The notes: generated by a model from the letters alone, not told the origin. A stretch of DNA of 64,000 bases from Candidatus Dadabacteria bacterium (GCA_009840385.1 VXNX01000009.1:1-64000), one strand, 5' to 3'; positions 29,243-39,400 are shown, counted from the stretch's first letter. Numbers and translations: made by a program.

Positions 29243-29306
29243 AGCGGGCGGGAGCTGTTTGGCGGGGCGGAACAAAAAGTCCTGTAAGATGCGAAATGTT
29301 CTGGTG

Positions 29307-30026
29307 TTATGAGTCTGCTCCGGAGAAATTCGACCCGTATTTCCATATCGCGTAGTCAAGGGCCCTTGGAGTGATGTCAATCTCCCCGGCGGCTCCTATT
29401 ACAATCTGTTCAGCCTCTCGTGGTCCAACCTTTTCCGTACCCAGGGCTTCGGCGACAAAAGCGCAGACGTGAACATCTCCTTTTACGTAGTCATCCCTGC
29501 CGCAGTACATAAGAAACATGTGAGCCGTAGCTGCGCCGATTCCCTTTATCGAACAAAGAGATTTCTTGATCTCGTCCGGCTGAGTCGAAGAGACGTCCTG
29601 CAGGTTATTGATTTTGATTTTTAGCAGTTCTTTCGCGGCGCGACAAACATTATCGGACTTGAAAATCTTTGTCCCAGGTGATCGGTACCTAGCCCTGAAT
29701 ATTTCTTCTCGCATGTGCTTTTTTCCATGGGTTTTGTAGTGGGAGACAAGTTTTTTGAGCGTTTCCTGCTTGTGAGTTGGCGGAAGAAGTTCCCGGTTTT
29801 TTCCCGATCGGATTCGTTCTATGTTGAAATGCTCGCAGTAGCGCCGGATGACCGGTAGAACATGATTCTCGTAATGGCTTCGAGGGGTAAAGACCGCGTC
29901 GATAAGAGCCACAGACAGATGCGCAGGATAGAATTCTTCTCCCATCTCAAATTCTGAATCAAGCAACTTGAGATGTCTTACCCTTTCCGCAACGCGGTGA
30001 ATTTCGTAGTTTTTGGTGTTTTCCAT
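29307..30026 (-). CDS. HhH-GPD-like DNA glycosylase/lyase family protein
   Basis: A 239-residue protein whose C-terminal half carries a helix-hairpin-helix (LCSIKGIGAATAHMFLMYCG) followed by VKGDVHVCAF. In that segment an Asp stands where HhH-GPD glycosylases keep their catalytic Asp, and a Lys in the hairpin resembles the endonuclease III/OGG position. There is no C-terminal FeS cysteine cluster. The N-terminal half is not recognised. A base-excision-repair role is an inference from fold. It is monocistronic and divergent from hrcA. Confidence 0.6.
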   Translation of the reverse strand: MENTKNYEIHRVAERVRHLKLLDSEFEMGEEFYPAHLSVALIDAVFTPRSHYENHVLPVIRRYCEHFNIERIRSGKNRELLPPTHKQETLKKLVSHYKTHGKKHMREEIFRARYRSPGTKIFKSDNVCRAAKELLKIKINNLQDVSSTQPDEIKKSLCSIKGIGAATAHMFLMYCGRDDYVKGDVHVCAFVAEALGTEKVGPREAEQIVIGAAGEIDITPRALDYAIWKYGSNFSGADS

Positions 30027-30164
30027 TTAACAGATTGCTCCGTCCTCTTTCAGTAATTTGCAGCCTGAGTTTAATAATACCGAATCAATACCTTAATTTT
30101 GTAACATGAAACGCAGGGTACACCGAAACGTATTCAGGGGTAAAGGTAATTGCGACTATCTCCG

Positions 30165-30193
30165 TTGACAACGTAGCGTGGTGAAATTATATT
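30165..30193 (+). promoter_or_regulatory. Sigma70-type promoter of hrcA-grpE-dnaJ, start-codon-proximal
   Basis: TTGACA (30165-30170) and TATATT (30188-30193) have a 17-base spacer and six and five consensus matches. The -10 box ends ten bases before the hrcA ATG, so the predicted leader is only a few bases. No CIRCE element (TTAGCACTC-N9-GAGTGCTAA) is present in 30027-30203. Confidence 0.7.
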
Positions 30194-30203
30194 TCAAAAA
30201 TAG

Positions 30204-31241
30204 ATGACGCAGCCAATCTCTCCAAGAAACAAGGCTTTTCTGGCCTGTGTAGTGGATCATTTTATTGAGACCGGAAACCCCATCGGTTCTTCGACCCTTA
30301 TATCTAAATACGGTATAAAATGGTCTCCGGCCACAGTCCGCCAGGAGCTTAATTCGCTCATGGAAGCGGGTTTTCTCACCCAGAGTCATATTTCTTCGGG
30401 TAGATTTCCCACGGAGAAAGGAATAAATTATTACGTAGAAAACATTCTCCGGGTGGAAAACTCACAGGATTTCGGCCTACAGTTCCTTGAGAACAAATAT
30501 GAAGAAATTGACGGTACGCTTGATCACGTGGTAAGCGCCACGAGTTCAATACTTTCCGACTTTACAAAACTTGCGGGCTTGGCGATGCTTCCCCAGAGAA
30601 ACACCCTCAAAGTTAAGTCTGCGAAACTTCTGAAGATGGGGGAGAAGGAATGTCTTATGGTCTTGGTGTTTGAGGGCGGGCTTACGGAAAAAACCTATAT
30701 CAGGCTTGCCAAACCCATTCGGGATTCCCAGGTCGAGAGGATAGGGGGCTACCTCAATCGGCTGATTCTGGGCCTTACAATTGAGCAGGTACGCAAGGTG
30801 GTGCTCGAGAAAATAAAGAGAACCACCACCGAATACAGCGAAATTCTTGAGAAGGTGCTCAGGATAAGCAGTGAACTCTTTGAGAAAGAAAGGAAGGCGG
30901 GGATATTCGTAGAAGGAAAGGCCTCGGTTATTGAGTCTCTGAGTTTTGGAGATTCCAGTCTCTATAAGACTATAATCGAGATACTTGAGGACCAGGAATT
31001 TCTCTCCAGCCTTCTGAGGTCGGTTATAAAAGATGGCCGCTCAAAGGTCTTTATAGGTTCAGAAAAAGGAATGCCTCGCGGCTTCAGCCTCGTTGCGGCG
31101 CCTTATTACAAGGGGAACAGCTATGGAAGCCTGGGTGTGTTCGGCCCCACGCGAATGAACTATTCAAAAATCATCCCGCTTGTGAACTACACGGCGAAAA
31201 TGGTCACAAAAAGGGTTAACGACGGAGAAATTACGGAATGA
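30204..31241 (+). CDS. hrcA: Heat-inducible transcription repressor HrcA
   Basis: A 345-residue HrcA. The N-terminal winged-helix DNA-binding part (about 1-75) includes VDHFIETGNPIGSSTL and SPATVRQELNSLMEAGFL, a close family match. The rest is the GAF-like domain and dimerisation insert. HrcA represses chaperone genes through CIRCE operators. It begins the hrcA-grpE-dnaJ operon and overlaps grpE by four bases. Its own promoter lacks a visible CIRCE, so its targets may lie elsewhere or use a diverged operator. Confidence 0.93.
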   Translation: MTQPISPRNKAFLACVVDHFIETGNPIGSSTLISKYGIKWSPATVRQELNSLMEAGFLTQSHISSGRFPTEKGINYYVENILRVENSQDFGLQFLENKYEEIDGTLDHVVSATSSILSDFTKLAGLAMLPQRNTLKVKSAKLLKMGEKECLMVLVFEGGLTEKTYIRLAKPIRDSQVERIGGYLNRLILGLTIEQVRKVVLEKIKRTTTEYSEILEKVLRISSELFEKERKAGIFVEGKASVIESLSFGDSSLYKTIIEILEDQEFLSSLLRSVIKDGRSKVFIGSEKGMPRGFSLVAAPYYKGNSYGSLGVFGPTRMNYSKIIPLVNYTAKMVTKRVNDGEITE

Positions 31242-31840
31242 GTGAGAACACAGCCGCGGACATTGAAGAAAACAAGAAAAACAGCGCGGAAGATTCAGAA
31301 GAGTCTGAACTCTCCGGTGCTGAGGTGCAAGAGGAAGAGACGGAAGAAGATGTTTCCGCCGAGCTTGAAGCCTTGAGGGAGAAATATCTAAGGCTTTCAG
31401 CCGACTTTGATAACTATAAAAAGAGACTTGCCAGGGAAAAGCAGGAAATACGTGATTTCGGAAACGCGCAGAGGTTAAAGGAACTGCTTTTCGTTCTTGA
31501 CAACATTGAAAGAGCTATTGAACTTTCTGAAGAATCGCTGGGTGAAAAAACTGATTTCGTAGCTTTCCTTGATGGAATAAAGCTTGTTCACTCGCAATTT
31601 CTTACGAGTCTCGGGAACTTTGGCGTTACCGCGATAGACTCAAGTGAAGGAACAAGTTTCGATCCCAGTTACCACGAAGCTGTTTATAAGGAGCACTCGG
31701 AGGCTTACGAAAGCGGGCTTATAATCTCGGAAGTCCAGAAAGGTTATCTTCTTAACGGAAGGTTGCTGAGGCCCTCAATGGTATCCGTGTCTCAGGGTCC
31801 TGAAAAAACCTCTGAGGAAGATTCTGAAGAAAAAGACTGA
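31238..31840 (+). CDS. grpE: Nucleotide exchange factor GrpE
   Basis: A 200-residue GrpE. The first 45 residues are very acidic and low in complexity. A long coiled-coil helix follows (about 45-110, including LRLSADFDNYKKRLAREKQE). The C-terminal beta domain ends in YEEHSE-like and GRLLRPSMVSVS stretches. GrpE dimers release ADP from DnaK. The start overlaps the hrcA stop (ATGA). dnaK, expected between grpE and dnaJ in many genomes, is absent here. Confidence 0.95.
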   Translation: MSENTAADIEENKKNSAEDSEESELSGAEVQEEETEEDVSAELEALREKYLRLSADFDNYKKRLAREKQEIRDFGNAQRLKELLFVLDNIERAIELSEESLGEKTDFVAFLDGIKLVHSQFLTSLGNFGVTAIDSSEGTSFDPSYHEAVYKEHSEAYESGLIISEVQKGYLLNGRLLRPSMVSVSQGPEKTSEEDSEEKD

Positions 31841-31867
31841 CGAGAAACCCCATCCCCCAATCCTGAA

Positions 31868-32947
31868 ATGCCTAAAGATTACTACGAAATACTTGGTGTT
31901 GAAAAAAACGCTTCCCCGGAAGATATAAAGAGTTCCTACAAGGATCTTGCTTTCAAGTACCACCCAGACCGCAATCCCGGGGATAAGAATGCCGAAGAGA
32001 AGTTCAAGGAAATAAACGAGGCATACCAAGTACTTAACGACAGGGATAAAAGGGCTCGTTATGACAGTTTCGGCCATATGTCGGGCGACGGCATGGGCGG
32101 TTTCTCCGGGTTCAGTGATCTTTTCGGAGATCTTTTCGATGACGTTTTCGCGGGAGGAATGGGAAGGCGCAGAGCGCGCCAGGGGACGAACCTGCAGTAT
32201 GACCTTGAAGTGGATTTTGACGAAGCTGCGTTTGGAACGCAGAAAGAGATAAAAGTCAGAAAAAGAAAGCTCTGCGACGATTGCTCCGGTTCCGGAGCCG
32301 CGGTGGGAGGAGAATCGATTTGCGACCGTTGCGGAGGCAGGGGATCAGTTGCTTTTTCTCAGGGCCCCTTTTCAATAAGCCAAGGGTGTCCTTCCTGCGG
32401 AGGAAGCGGAAAAATCATAACGAATCCCTGCAAGAACTGCAGGGGTTCCGGACTTTCGTACACCGAAAAGGCTGTAACGGTCAATATCCCCGCCGGCATT
32501 TCCAGCGGAATGAGGCTTGTGATAAGGGGAGAGGGGGAACCTGGAGCACAGGGAGGCCCTCCGGGAGATTTGTACATACAGGTGGGAGTGAGGGAACACC
32601 CCATTTTCAGACGTGATGGAAACGACATAGTGTGTGAATTCCCGATAAGCTTTACTCAGGCGGCTCTTGGAGATGAGATAGATGTTCCGATTCTAAAGGG
32701 CACGACAAAAATGAAAATTCCAGCCGGAACTCAGCCGGAGCAGACCTTCAGGCTCAGAGGAAAGGGGCTTGTCAATGTAGAATCTGGAAATCTTGGTGAT
32801 CAGTACGTCGTGGTAAAAGTGGTAATACCTCAAAAACTTACCAAAAAACAGAAGGAAGCTTTAATGGAGTTTGCCGGAAGCTACAACGGAAAGAAAGAAC
32901 CTTTGATTGAAAAATACTTTAATAAAATAAAAGAATTAATCCACTAA
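31868..32947 (+). CDS. dnaJ: Chaperone protein DnaJ (type I)
   Basis: A 359-residue full-length DnaJ. The J domain (1-70) has HPD at 32-34. A Gly/Phe-rich linker spans about 71-105. The zinc domain (136-195) has all four CxxCxGxG units: [24 protein letters not shown] and CKNCRGSG. C-terminal substrate-binding domains follow. It presents clients to DnaK and stimulates its ATPase. It follows grpE by 27 bases. A second, zinc-less DnaJ-like protein is encoded at 53194-54144. Confidence 0.96.
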   Translation: MPKDYYEILGVEKNASPEDIKSSYKDLAFKYHPDRNPGDKNAEEKFKEINEAYQVLNDRDKRARYDSFGHMSGDGMGGFSGFSDLFGDLFDDVFAGGMGRRRARQGTNLQYDLEVDFDEAAFGTQKEIKVRKRKLCDDCSGSGAAVGGESICDRCGGRGSVAFSQGPFSISQGCPSCGGSGKIITNPCKNCRGSGLSYTEKAVTVNIPAGISSGMRLVIRGEGEPGAQGGPPGDLYIQVGVREHPIFRRDGNDIVCEFPISFTQAALGDEIDVPILKGTTKMKIPAGTQPEQTFRLRGKGLVNVESGNLGDQYVVVKVVIPQKLTKKQKEALMEFAGSYNGKKEPLIEKYFNKIKELIH

Positions 32948-32997
32948 ACCTGAAGTATTCTCTAGTTTCTTTAAAACTCTTGCCGTATACTTACGAC

Positions 32998-33270
32998 TCA
33001 TCCTCCGGCTATCGCCGGAATAATTGATACGACATCTCCGTCGCTAAGTTTAGTGTCTGCTCCCTCAAGAAACCTTATATCCTCATTGTTCACGTAGAGA
33101 TTTATGAATCTTCTTACGTTTCCATTCTCATCGCAGAGTCTGTTTTTTATACCCGGGCACTCGCTCTCAAGTTCTTCTATGAGAGCGGATACCGTGGATG
33201 CTTCTATGGCAAGCTCGTCTCTGTCTCCCGAGAGTTTTCTAAGAGGGGTTGGAATTCTTACCGATACCAT
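32998..33270 (-). CDS. MoaD/ThiS-family sulfur-carrier-like protein
   Basis: A 90-residue beta-grasp protein ending in PAIAGG. The C-terminal Gly-Gly is the part that is adenylated and thiocarboxylated in MoaD, ThiS and CysO. GGGAG precedes the ATG. It lies 75 bases after thrC on the same strand. No moaE, thiG or E1-like gene is present, so molybdopterin or thiamine roles are not supported. A CysO-like role in sulfur-amino-acid synthesis beside a PLP enzyme is possible but inferred. Confidence 0.82.
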   Translation of the reverse strand: MVSVRIPTPLRKLSGDRDELAIEASTVSALIEELESECPGIKNRLCDENGNVRRFINLYVNNEDIRFLEGADTKLSDGDVVSIIPAIAGG

Positions 33271-33345
33271 GTTTTTCTCCCGTTTTTTCCTTGATTTATT
33301 CGAATTTTGTTTCCACCCGGATACTAATCACTATAACACGTAACA

Positions 33346-34581
33346 CTACAGTTTTTTACTGTTGTAAAGCTCTTCAAAATCTTCAAGAGTAGGACCTATC
33401 ACATTGGGTTCTCCCAGTCTTCCCTCAACAGCGTCCTGGGTCTTGAGGCCGTTTCCCGTTATTGATACCACGATGGGTTCGTCGCGGGGAATTTTTTCTT
33501 GGTCTATAAGCTTTTTCGTTACTCCGAGTGTTACTCCGCCCGCGGTTTCGGTATAGATGCCTTCGGTTCTCGCGAGAAGCTCTATCGCGTCCACTATCTC
33601 TGCGTCGCTTACGTCCTCCGCCGCTCCGCCGCTCTCCCTTATTATGTTCATTGCGTAGTAGCCGTCGGCCGGAGTGCCGATGGCAAGGGATTTCGCTATA
33701 GTGTCCGGTTTCACCGGCTTGAACATCTCCCAGTCATTTTTAAACGCGGTTGATATGGGTGAACATCCTGTTGCCTGAGCACCGTATATTTTTGAACCCT
33801 GAGGCTCAACGATTCCGAGCAGCTCGAATTCCTTTATGGCTTTCCAGACCTTGGTGAGAAGAGAACCGCTTGCCATGGGAACCACTATGTGCTTAGGGGC
33901 TTTCCATCCAAGTTGCTCCATTACCTCAAATGCGTATGACTTGGAACCTTCGGAGTAGTAAGGTCTCATGTTTATGTTCACAAAGGCCCAGTTGTATTTA
34001 CTGGCAATTTCACTGCAGAGCTTGTTTACCTCGTCGTAACCGCCTTTTACGCCTATGAGATTCGCTCCGTAGACTATCGTGTTGAGTATTTTCGACTGTT
34101 CAAGGTCGTAGGGAATAAGTATGATGCTTTTCAGATTCCCGGAAGCGGAAATCGCTGATACGGAGTTTGCCAGGTTTCCCGTGGATGCGCAGCCGGTCGT
34201 ATCAAACCCGAACTCTCTTGCTTTTGAGAGCGCTACGGATACTACTCTGTCCTTAAAAGAAAGGGTGGGATAGCAGACCGCGTCGTTTTTCACATAGATT
34301 TCCGAAACCCCGAGCTCCTCTGCAAGGTTTCTTGCCCGCACAAGCGGGGTGTATCCCACCTGGGTTCCCAAGGTGGGTTCTGAGTCGATTGGAAGGAGCT
34401 CTTTGTATCTCCATATGTTCTGCGGACGGGAAGCTATTTTTTCTCTTGAGATATGCTTTTTTATCTCGTCGTAGTTGTAGACGGCTTCAAGAGGACCAAA
34501 GCACGTCTCACAGACGTATTTCGGTTCCTTGGGATAAAGTTCAGCGCATTCCTTGCATTTAAGAGATTCTACGAAGCCCAT
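33346..34581 (-). CDS. thrC: Threonine synthase with N-terminal zinc ribbon
   Basis: A 411-residue fold-type II PLP enzyme. The N-terminus has a four-cysteine ribbon (Cys9, Cys12, Cys24, Cys27), seen in archaeal and several bacterial threonine synthases. The PLP lysine is Lys110 in PTLSFKDR. The glycine-rich phosphate loop lies near the conserved GCASTGN. It converts O-phosphohomoserine to threonine; cysteate or phosphoserine-using relatives share this fold and cannot be fully excluded. TTTTGGAGG precedes the ATG. It is followed by the MoaD-like gene. Confidence 0.87.
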   Translation of the reverse strand: MGFVESLKCKECAELYPKEPKYVCETCFGPLEAVYNYDEIKKHISREKIASRPQNIWRYKELLPIDSEPTLGTQVGYTPLVRARNLAEELGVSEIYVKNDAVCYPTLSFKDRVVSVALSKAREFGFDTTGCASTGNLANSVSAISASGNLKSIILIPYDLEQSKILNTIVYGANLIGVKGGYDEVNKLCSEIASKYNWAFVNINMRPYYSEGSKSYAFEVMEQLGWKAPKHIVVPMASGSLLTKVWKAIKEFELLGIVEPQGSKIYGAQATGCSPISTAFKNDWEMFKPVKPDTIAKSLAIGTPADGYYAMNIIRESGGAAEDVSDAEIVDAIELLARTEGIYTETAGGVTLGVTKKLIDQEKIPRDEPIVVSITGNGLKTQDAVEGRLGEPNVIGPTLEDFEELYNSKKL

Positions 34582-34610
34582 GGCGCCTCCAAAAGGTCAA
34601 TCGGGAGTAA

Positions 34611-34638
34611 AAACTACCCTAACGGCTTTTGATGTCAA
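34611..34638 (-). promoter_or_regulatory. Possible promoter of thrC
   Basis: On the minus strand a perfect TTGACA (34633-34638) is followed after 16 bases by TAGTTT (34611-34616), a poor -10. It would give a leader of about 22 bases before the thrC ATG. Confidence 0.42.
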
Positions 34639-34750
34639 AGAAATTCCGTGACTTACACCGCGGGCGTCGGATAGGTTCTGCCCGGCTTGCCGATAGCGCG
34701 GTTCTGCGGTTTTTATCCGCAATAGGGCTTTCAGGTACACTTTCACGCAA

Positions 34751-34758
34751 AAAGGAGG
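34751..34758 (+). promoter_or_regulatory. Ribosome-binding site fixing the start of the glyoxalase-II-like gene
   Basis: AAAGGAGG lies five bases before the ATG at 34764. It rules out an upstream in-frame start at 34629, which would add 45 residues with no family resemblance. Confidence 0.75.
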
Positions 34759-34763
34759 CGCGG

Positions 34764-35555
34764 ATGAGCGTACTTAACGAGAACGGATTCTCAATACACG
34801 GCTTCAAGGTCGGCGAGAGCGACAGCAACTACAATTACCTAGTGGCGTGCGAGGAAACGGGGGAGTGCGTAGTTATAGACCCGCTCGACCCGGTCGCTCT
34901 TTTGAAAATCATAAGGAAGAGGGATTACAGGGTTAGATACGTCCTAAATACCCACGCGCACCCCGACCATATTTCCGGAAACAACCCCATAACGAAGGTT
35001 TTTCTCTCCTCGAAGATACTTATTCACAAAACGGCTCTTGACTATGTCGCTCCTAGAAGCGAGGGCATAGAAGAGGGAGACGAAATAGACTTCGGAAAAC
35101 AGCGGCTTGAGGTAATCCATACTCCCGGACACTGCCCGGAACACGTCTCCTTTATAATCGGGGATAACATTTTCCTCGGTGATACGGTGTTTGTCTCGGG
35201 GTGCGGAAACGTAAAATTCAGGGGAAAAGTCGAGGACCTCTATGAGACCTTCGCCTCTAAGCTTTCCCATCTTCCCAACAGGCTCAGGATGTTCTGCGGC
35301 CACGACTATGCGGAAACCAACCTTAGGTTTGCTCTTGGACTTACCCCGGATAACGAAGATGCAAAGAAAAAGCTGCGGGAAGTCTCCGAGGACAGGTTTC
35401 CCCGTTCAACACTGGGGGAGGAAAGAACCTATAACCCGTTTATGAGGACAAGCGACCCTCTCCTTATTGACACGCTCAGGGAGAAAGACCCGTCTTTGGA
35501 GAATGATCCGATGGCGGTTTTCATAAAATTAAGAAAACTCAGAGATAAATGGTAA
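34764..35555 (+). CDS. Metallo-beta-lactamase fold hydrolase, glyoxalase II-like
   Basis: A 263-residue metallo-beta-lactamase fold protein. It has the zinc motif NTHAHPDHISGN, a second site HTPGHCPEH and GDTVFVSGCG. The C-terminal FCGHDYAETNLRFAL matches the HAGH C-terminal domain of hydroxyacylglutathione hydrolases. Such enzymes hydrolyse S-lactoylglutathione after glyoxalase I. No gloA is seen here, so the thioester substrate is inferred. It is divergent from thrC. Confidence 0.85.
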   Translation: MSVLNENGFSIHGFKVGESDSNYNYLVACEETGECVVIDPLDPVALLKIIRKRDYRVRYVLNTHAHPDHISGNNPITKVFLSSKILIHKTALDYVAPRSEGIEEGDEIDFGKQRLEVIHTPGHCPEHVSFIIGDNIFLGDTVFVSGCGNVKFRGKVEDLYETFASKLSHLPNRLRMFCGHDYAETNLRFALGLTPDNEDAKKKLREVSEDRFPRSTLGEERTYNPFMRTSDPLLIDTLREKDPSLENDPMAVFIKLRKLRDKW

Positions 35556-35640
35556 ACTCCGTGTCTTTCCTTGTTTCCGTGAAGCGGCGTTTGCCGGCGG
35601 GAAAAGGAGAATATAGGGTCTCTCTATGAGGTGAGGCAGA

Positions 35641-38600
35641 ATGAATACGGAAGATAAAAACACAAAAGTCTCCGCGCTGCTCGAGGCTCTTGCGGAAAAG
35701 AGAATAGTTTTTCTCGACGGTGCCATGGGCACGATGATCCAGCGCCAGGACCTCGAAGAAGAGGACTTCAGGGGAGATCTGTTCTCTGACCACCCGGTAG
35801 ACCTGAAGGGCAATAACGACCTTCTTTCCCTTACTAGGCCTGATGTCATATATGAGATCCACAGAGAATACTTCGAGGCCGGTTCCGACATAGTTGAGAC
35901 CAACACCTTTAGCTCCACCTCCATAGCTCAGGCCGATTACGGTCTTGAGAGCTGGGTCAGGACCCTTAATGTCGAGTCTGCGAAACTCGCGAAGAAGGCA
36001 GCCTCTGATTTTATGGAGAAAAATCCCCGTAGATCCTGTTTTGTCGCGGGGGCGCTGGGTCCGACTAACAAGACGGCGTCAATGTCCCCTGACGTGAACG
36101 ATCCGTCTTACAGGGCGGTTTCCTTTGACCAGCTTGTAGAGGCTTACCGAGAGCAGGCAGAAGCCCTTGTTGAGGGAGGTGCGGACATACTTATGCCCGA
36201 GACGACTTTTGATACCCTGAACCTGAAAGCGGCCCTATATGGAATTGAGAGCTTTTTTGATGCGCGCGGAGAGAGGCTCCCCGTCATGATTTCCGTTACC
36301 ATAACGGACCGTTCCGGACGCACCCTCTCGGGACAGACGGTAGAGGCTTTCTGGAACTCAGTTCGCCACGCAAAACCCTTCAGCGTCGGGATAAACTGCG
36401 CGTTGGGAGCAGAAGAGATGCGTCCTTACATAGAGGAGCTCTCACGGATAGCTGACTGCCGCATAAGCTGCTACCCGAATGCCGGACTTCCTAATCCGTT
36501 GAGTGAGACTGGGTACGATGAAACACCGGAGATCACCTCTACTCTTCTCCTGGACTTTGCAGAGAGCGGTTTTCTCAACATAGTCGGCGGATGCTGCGGC
36601 ACTACTCCGGAGCACATAGCAATGGTGGTGGAAAAGCTAAGGGATATTTCTCCGAGACAAGTTCCAGCTTACGAAGATGCAACCAGGCTAAGCGGCCTTG
36701 AGCCCCTTACAGTAACCTCTGATGCCGGAGGACCTTTTATAATGGTTGGCGAGAGAACCAATGTTACCGGTTCTCCCAAGTTCGCCAGGCTTGTAAAGGA
36801 AGGGGACTTTGAAGGAGCCGTTTCGGTAGCACTTCAGCAGGTGGAAAACGGCGCAAACATAATAGATGTTAACTTCGATGAAGGACTTCTTGATTCTGAA
36901 GCCTGTATGGAGCGGTTTCTTAATCTCATAGCGTCGGAACCCGAAGTTACCAGGGTTCCGGTAATGATAGACAGCTCCAAATGGTCTGTCATTGAACAGG
37001 GGCTTAAATGTATTCAGGGCAAATGCATCGTGAATTCCATAAGTCTGAAGGAAGGCGAGGAAGTGTTCTGCCAGCAGGCAAAAGAAGCTATGCGTTACGG
37101 CGCTTCGGTCGTGGTGATGGCCTTTGATGAAAAAGGCCAGGCGGCCTCAAAAGAGGACAAGGTGGAGGTCTGCAAAAGGGCCTACCGCATATTAACCGAA
37201 AAAGTGGGCATGGACCCCTGCGACATAATCTTTGATCCCAATATTCTTACGGTCGGAACCGGGATCGAGGAACACAACTCCTATGCCGTGAATTTTATCG
37301 AGGCTGTAAGGGAAATAAAAAAATCCTGTCCCAATGCGCTTACAAGCGGCGGAGTAAGCAACATATCCTTCTCCTTCAGGGGAAACAACGTTGTGCGTGA
37401 GGCTATGCACAGCGCGTTCCTTTATCACGCGATAAAAGCCGGGCTTGACATGGGAATAGTAAACGCGGGAATGCTCGCAGTTTACGACGACATTGAACCC
37501 GAACTTCTGGAAAGAGTTGAAGACGTGCTTCTTAACCGTCATCCCGATGCCACGGAGCGTCTCGTTGAATACGCGAAACATTTTGAAGGGGTGAAATCCT
37601 CGGGTGCGGAAAAGGAAACCAGGCAGTGGAGAGAACTCGGGGTTGAAAAACGCCTCGAACATTCTCTTGTAAACGGCATAGCGGATTTCATTGAGGATGA
37701 CACGGAAGAGGCCAGGGCCAAGTACGGAACCCCGCTTGAGGTTATCGAAGGGCCTCTTATGGATGGGATGAAGGTGGTGGGGGACCTGTTTGGTGACGGC
37801 AAGATGTTTCTTCCTCAAGTGGTGAAAAGCGCGAGAGTAATGAAAAGGGCCGTTGCGTACCTTCAGCCGTTTATGGAAGAAGAAAAAGAAGGAAGCAGCG
37901 GAGTCAAGGGAAAGTTCGTTATAGCCACCGTGAAGGGAGACGTTCACGATATAGGAAAGAACATAGTGTCCGTGGTTCTCAGCTGCAATAACTACGAAGT
38001 CATAGACCTCGGGGTAATGGTTCCTTGCGAGAAAATACTAAATGTTGCAAAAGAGCATCGGGCAGATTTCATAGGGCTAAGCGGACTGATTACGCCTTCC
38101 CTTGACGAAATGGTGTATAACGCGAGAGAAATGGAACGGGAAGGTTTCAGGATCCCTCTTCTTATCGGCGGGGCCACGACAAGCAGGGCTCACACGGCGA
38201 TAAGAATAGCTCCGGGATACGGTGGCATAGTTGACCACATAGCCGATGCTTCGCTTGTGGTAGGTGCCTGCAACGAGATGTTGGATCCGGAGAAAGCCCG
38301 GGTTTACATGGAAGAACTGGAAAAAAGCAACTTGGAGCAAAAACAGCGTTTTGAAAAGGCCCGAGGCCGGGCTGAATATGTCTCAATAGAAGAGGCCAGG
38401 GAGAAGGCGTTTCCCACTGACTGGAAGAATGTAGAGATAGAGTGTCCCGGGCGGCTTGGAGTTTTTGTATTCGACAACATCTCCCTTGAAGAGGTTGCCG
38501 GTTATATAGACTGGTCTCCTTTTTTCTGGGCGTGGGAGCTTAAAGGGGTTTTCCCGAAAATACTTGAGCACCCAGAAAAAGGAGATCAGGCAAAAAAACT

Positions 38601-39342
38601 TTACCGGGACGGCCAGGCTCTCCTTAAGCGGATAATCTTGGAGAAGGTCTTCAGTCCCCGTGCAATTGTCGGAGTGTTCCGCGCAAACAGCACCGGAGAC
38701 GATGTTGAGATCTACGGAGAGGAAAGACGGGTTCAGGCAGTGTTTCATTTCCTAAGACAGCAGGAAATGAGGTCCAGGGAAGGGCACTATTACTGCCTTT
38801 CCGATTTTATAGCTCCGAGGTCCTCGGGAAGAGAAGACTACATGGGAGGCTTTGTGGTAACTGCCGGCGAAGGGGTCGAGAAATTTTCCGAGGATTTTAA
38901 GAAAAAAGGGGATGATTACAATTCGATTATGACAAGCGTGCTGGGAGACAGAGTGGCTGAGGCTCTTGCTGAAATGATTCATAAAAAAGTAAGAGATCTC
39001 TGGGGATACGGTAAGCAGGAGGAACTGAGTTCAGAAGACCTGATAAATGAGAAATACAGGGGCATAAGGCCCGCTCCCGGTTACCCCTCCTGTCCTGATC
39101 ACACGGAGAAAAGTATCCTCTGGGATCTTCTAGAAGCTGAAGAACACACCGGGGTATCACTTACCGAGAGCTTTGCCATGACCCCGCCGAGTTCAGTTTC
39201 GGGTTTTTACATGGCCCATCCCGAATCCAGATATTTTTCCCTTGGGAAAATACAGAAGGATCAGGTTAGGAACTACTCGGAAAGAAAGAAAATCGCTCTT
39301 GAACAGGCGGAGAAATGGCTCCGTCCGAATCTTGGATACTGA
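35641..39342 (+). CDS. metH: B12-dependent methionine synthase
   Basis: A 1233-residue, full-length MetH. The homocysteine-binding barrel has zinc ligands Cys253, Cys318 and Cys319 (GGCCGTTP). The methyltetrahydrofolate domain begins near GERTNVTGS. The cap and cobalamin domain have DVHDIGKN with the cobalt-ligating His769. The C-terminal reactivation domain carries [12 protein letters not shown]. It methylates homocysteine. GAGGTGAGG precedes the ATG. The 85-base upstream gap is too short for a cobalamin riboswitch. Confidence 0.97.
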   Translation: MNTEDKNTKVSALLEALAEKRIVFLDGAMGTMIQRQDLEEEDFRGDLFSDHPVDLKGNNDLLSLTRPDVIYEIHREYFEAGSDIVETNTFSSTSIAQADYGLESWVRTLNVESAKLAKKAASDFMEKNPRRSCFVAGALGPTNKTASMSPDVNDPSYRAVSFDQLVEAYREQAEALVEGGADILMPETTFDTLNLKAALYGIESFFDARGERLPVMISVTITDRSGRTLSGQTVEAFWNSVRHAKPFSVGINCALGAEEMRPYIEELSRIADCRISCYPNAGLPNPLSETGYDETPEITSTLLLDFAESGFLNIVGGCCGTTPEHIAMVVEKLRDISPRQVPAYEDATRLSGLEPLTVTSDAGGPFIMVGERTNVTGSPKFARLVKEGDFEGAVSVALQQVENGANIIDVNFDEGLLDSEACMERFLNLIASEPEVTRVPVMIDSSKWSVIEQGLKCIQGKCIVNSISLKEGEEVFCQQAKEAMRYGASVVVMAFDEKGQAASKEDKVEVCKRAYRILTEKVGMDPCDIIFDPNILTVGTGIEEHNSYAVNFIEAVREIKKSCPNALTSGGVSNISFSFRGNNVVREAMHSAFLYHAIKAGLDMGIVNAGMLAVYDDIEPELLERVEDVLLNRHPDATERLVEYAKHFEGVKSSGAEKETRQWRELGVEKRLEHSLVNGIADFIEDDTEEARAKYGTPLEVIEGPLMDGMKVVGDLFGDGKMFLPQVVKSARVMKRAVAYLQPFMEEEKEGSSGVKGKFVIATVKGDVHDIGKNIVSVVLSCNNYEVIDLGVMVPCEKILNVAKEHRADFIGLSGLITPSLDEMVYNAREMEREGFRIPLLIGGATTSRAHTAIRIAPGYGGIVDHIADASLVVGACNEMLDPEKARVYMEELEKSNLEQKQRFEKARGRAEYVSIEEAREKAFPTDWKNVEIECPGRLGVFVFDNISLEEVAGYIDWSPFFWAWELKGVFPKILEHPEKGDQAKKLYRDGQALLKRIILEKVFSPRAIVGVFRANSTGDDVEIYGEERRVQAVFHFLRQQEMRSREGHYYCLSDFIAPRSSGREDYMGGFVVTAGEGVEKFSEDFKKKGDDYNSIMTSVLGDRVAEALAEMIHKKVRDLWGYGKQEELSSEDLINEKYRGIRPAPGYPSCPDHTEKSILWDLLEAEEHTGVSLTESFAMTPPSSVSGFYMAHPESRYFSLGKIQKDQVRNYSERKKIALEQAEKWLRPNLGY

Positions 39343-39371
39343 GAAAATTCATCCGAGGGACAGATGGTTTC

Positions 39372-39400
39372 TTGACAAACGGCTTTAAAATATCTAGAGT
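39372..39400 (+). promoter_or_regulatory. Promoter of the HU/IHF-like gene
   Basis: TTGACA (39372-39377) and TAGAGT (39395-39400) are 17 bases apart; the -35 is perfect and the -10 matches at four positions. The predicted leader is about 34 bases. Confidence 0.5.

Noticed and set aside
35556-35640. Possible cobalamin riboswitch upstream of metH
   Set aside because: The gap is only 85 bases, too short for a B12 riboswitch (about 200 bases), and no B12-box-like sequence is seen.
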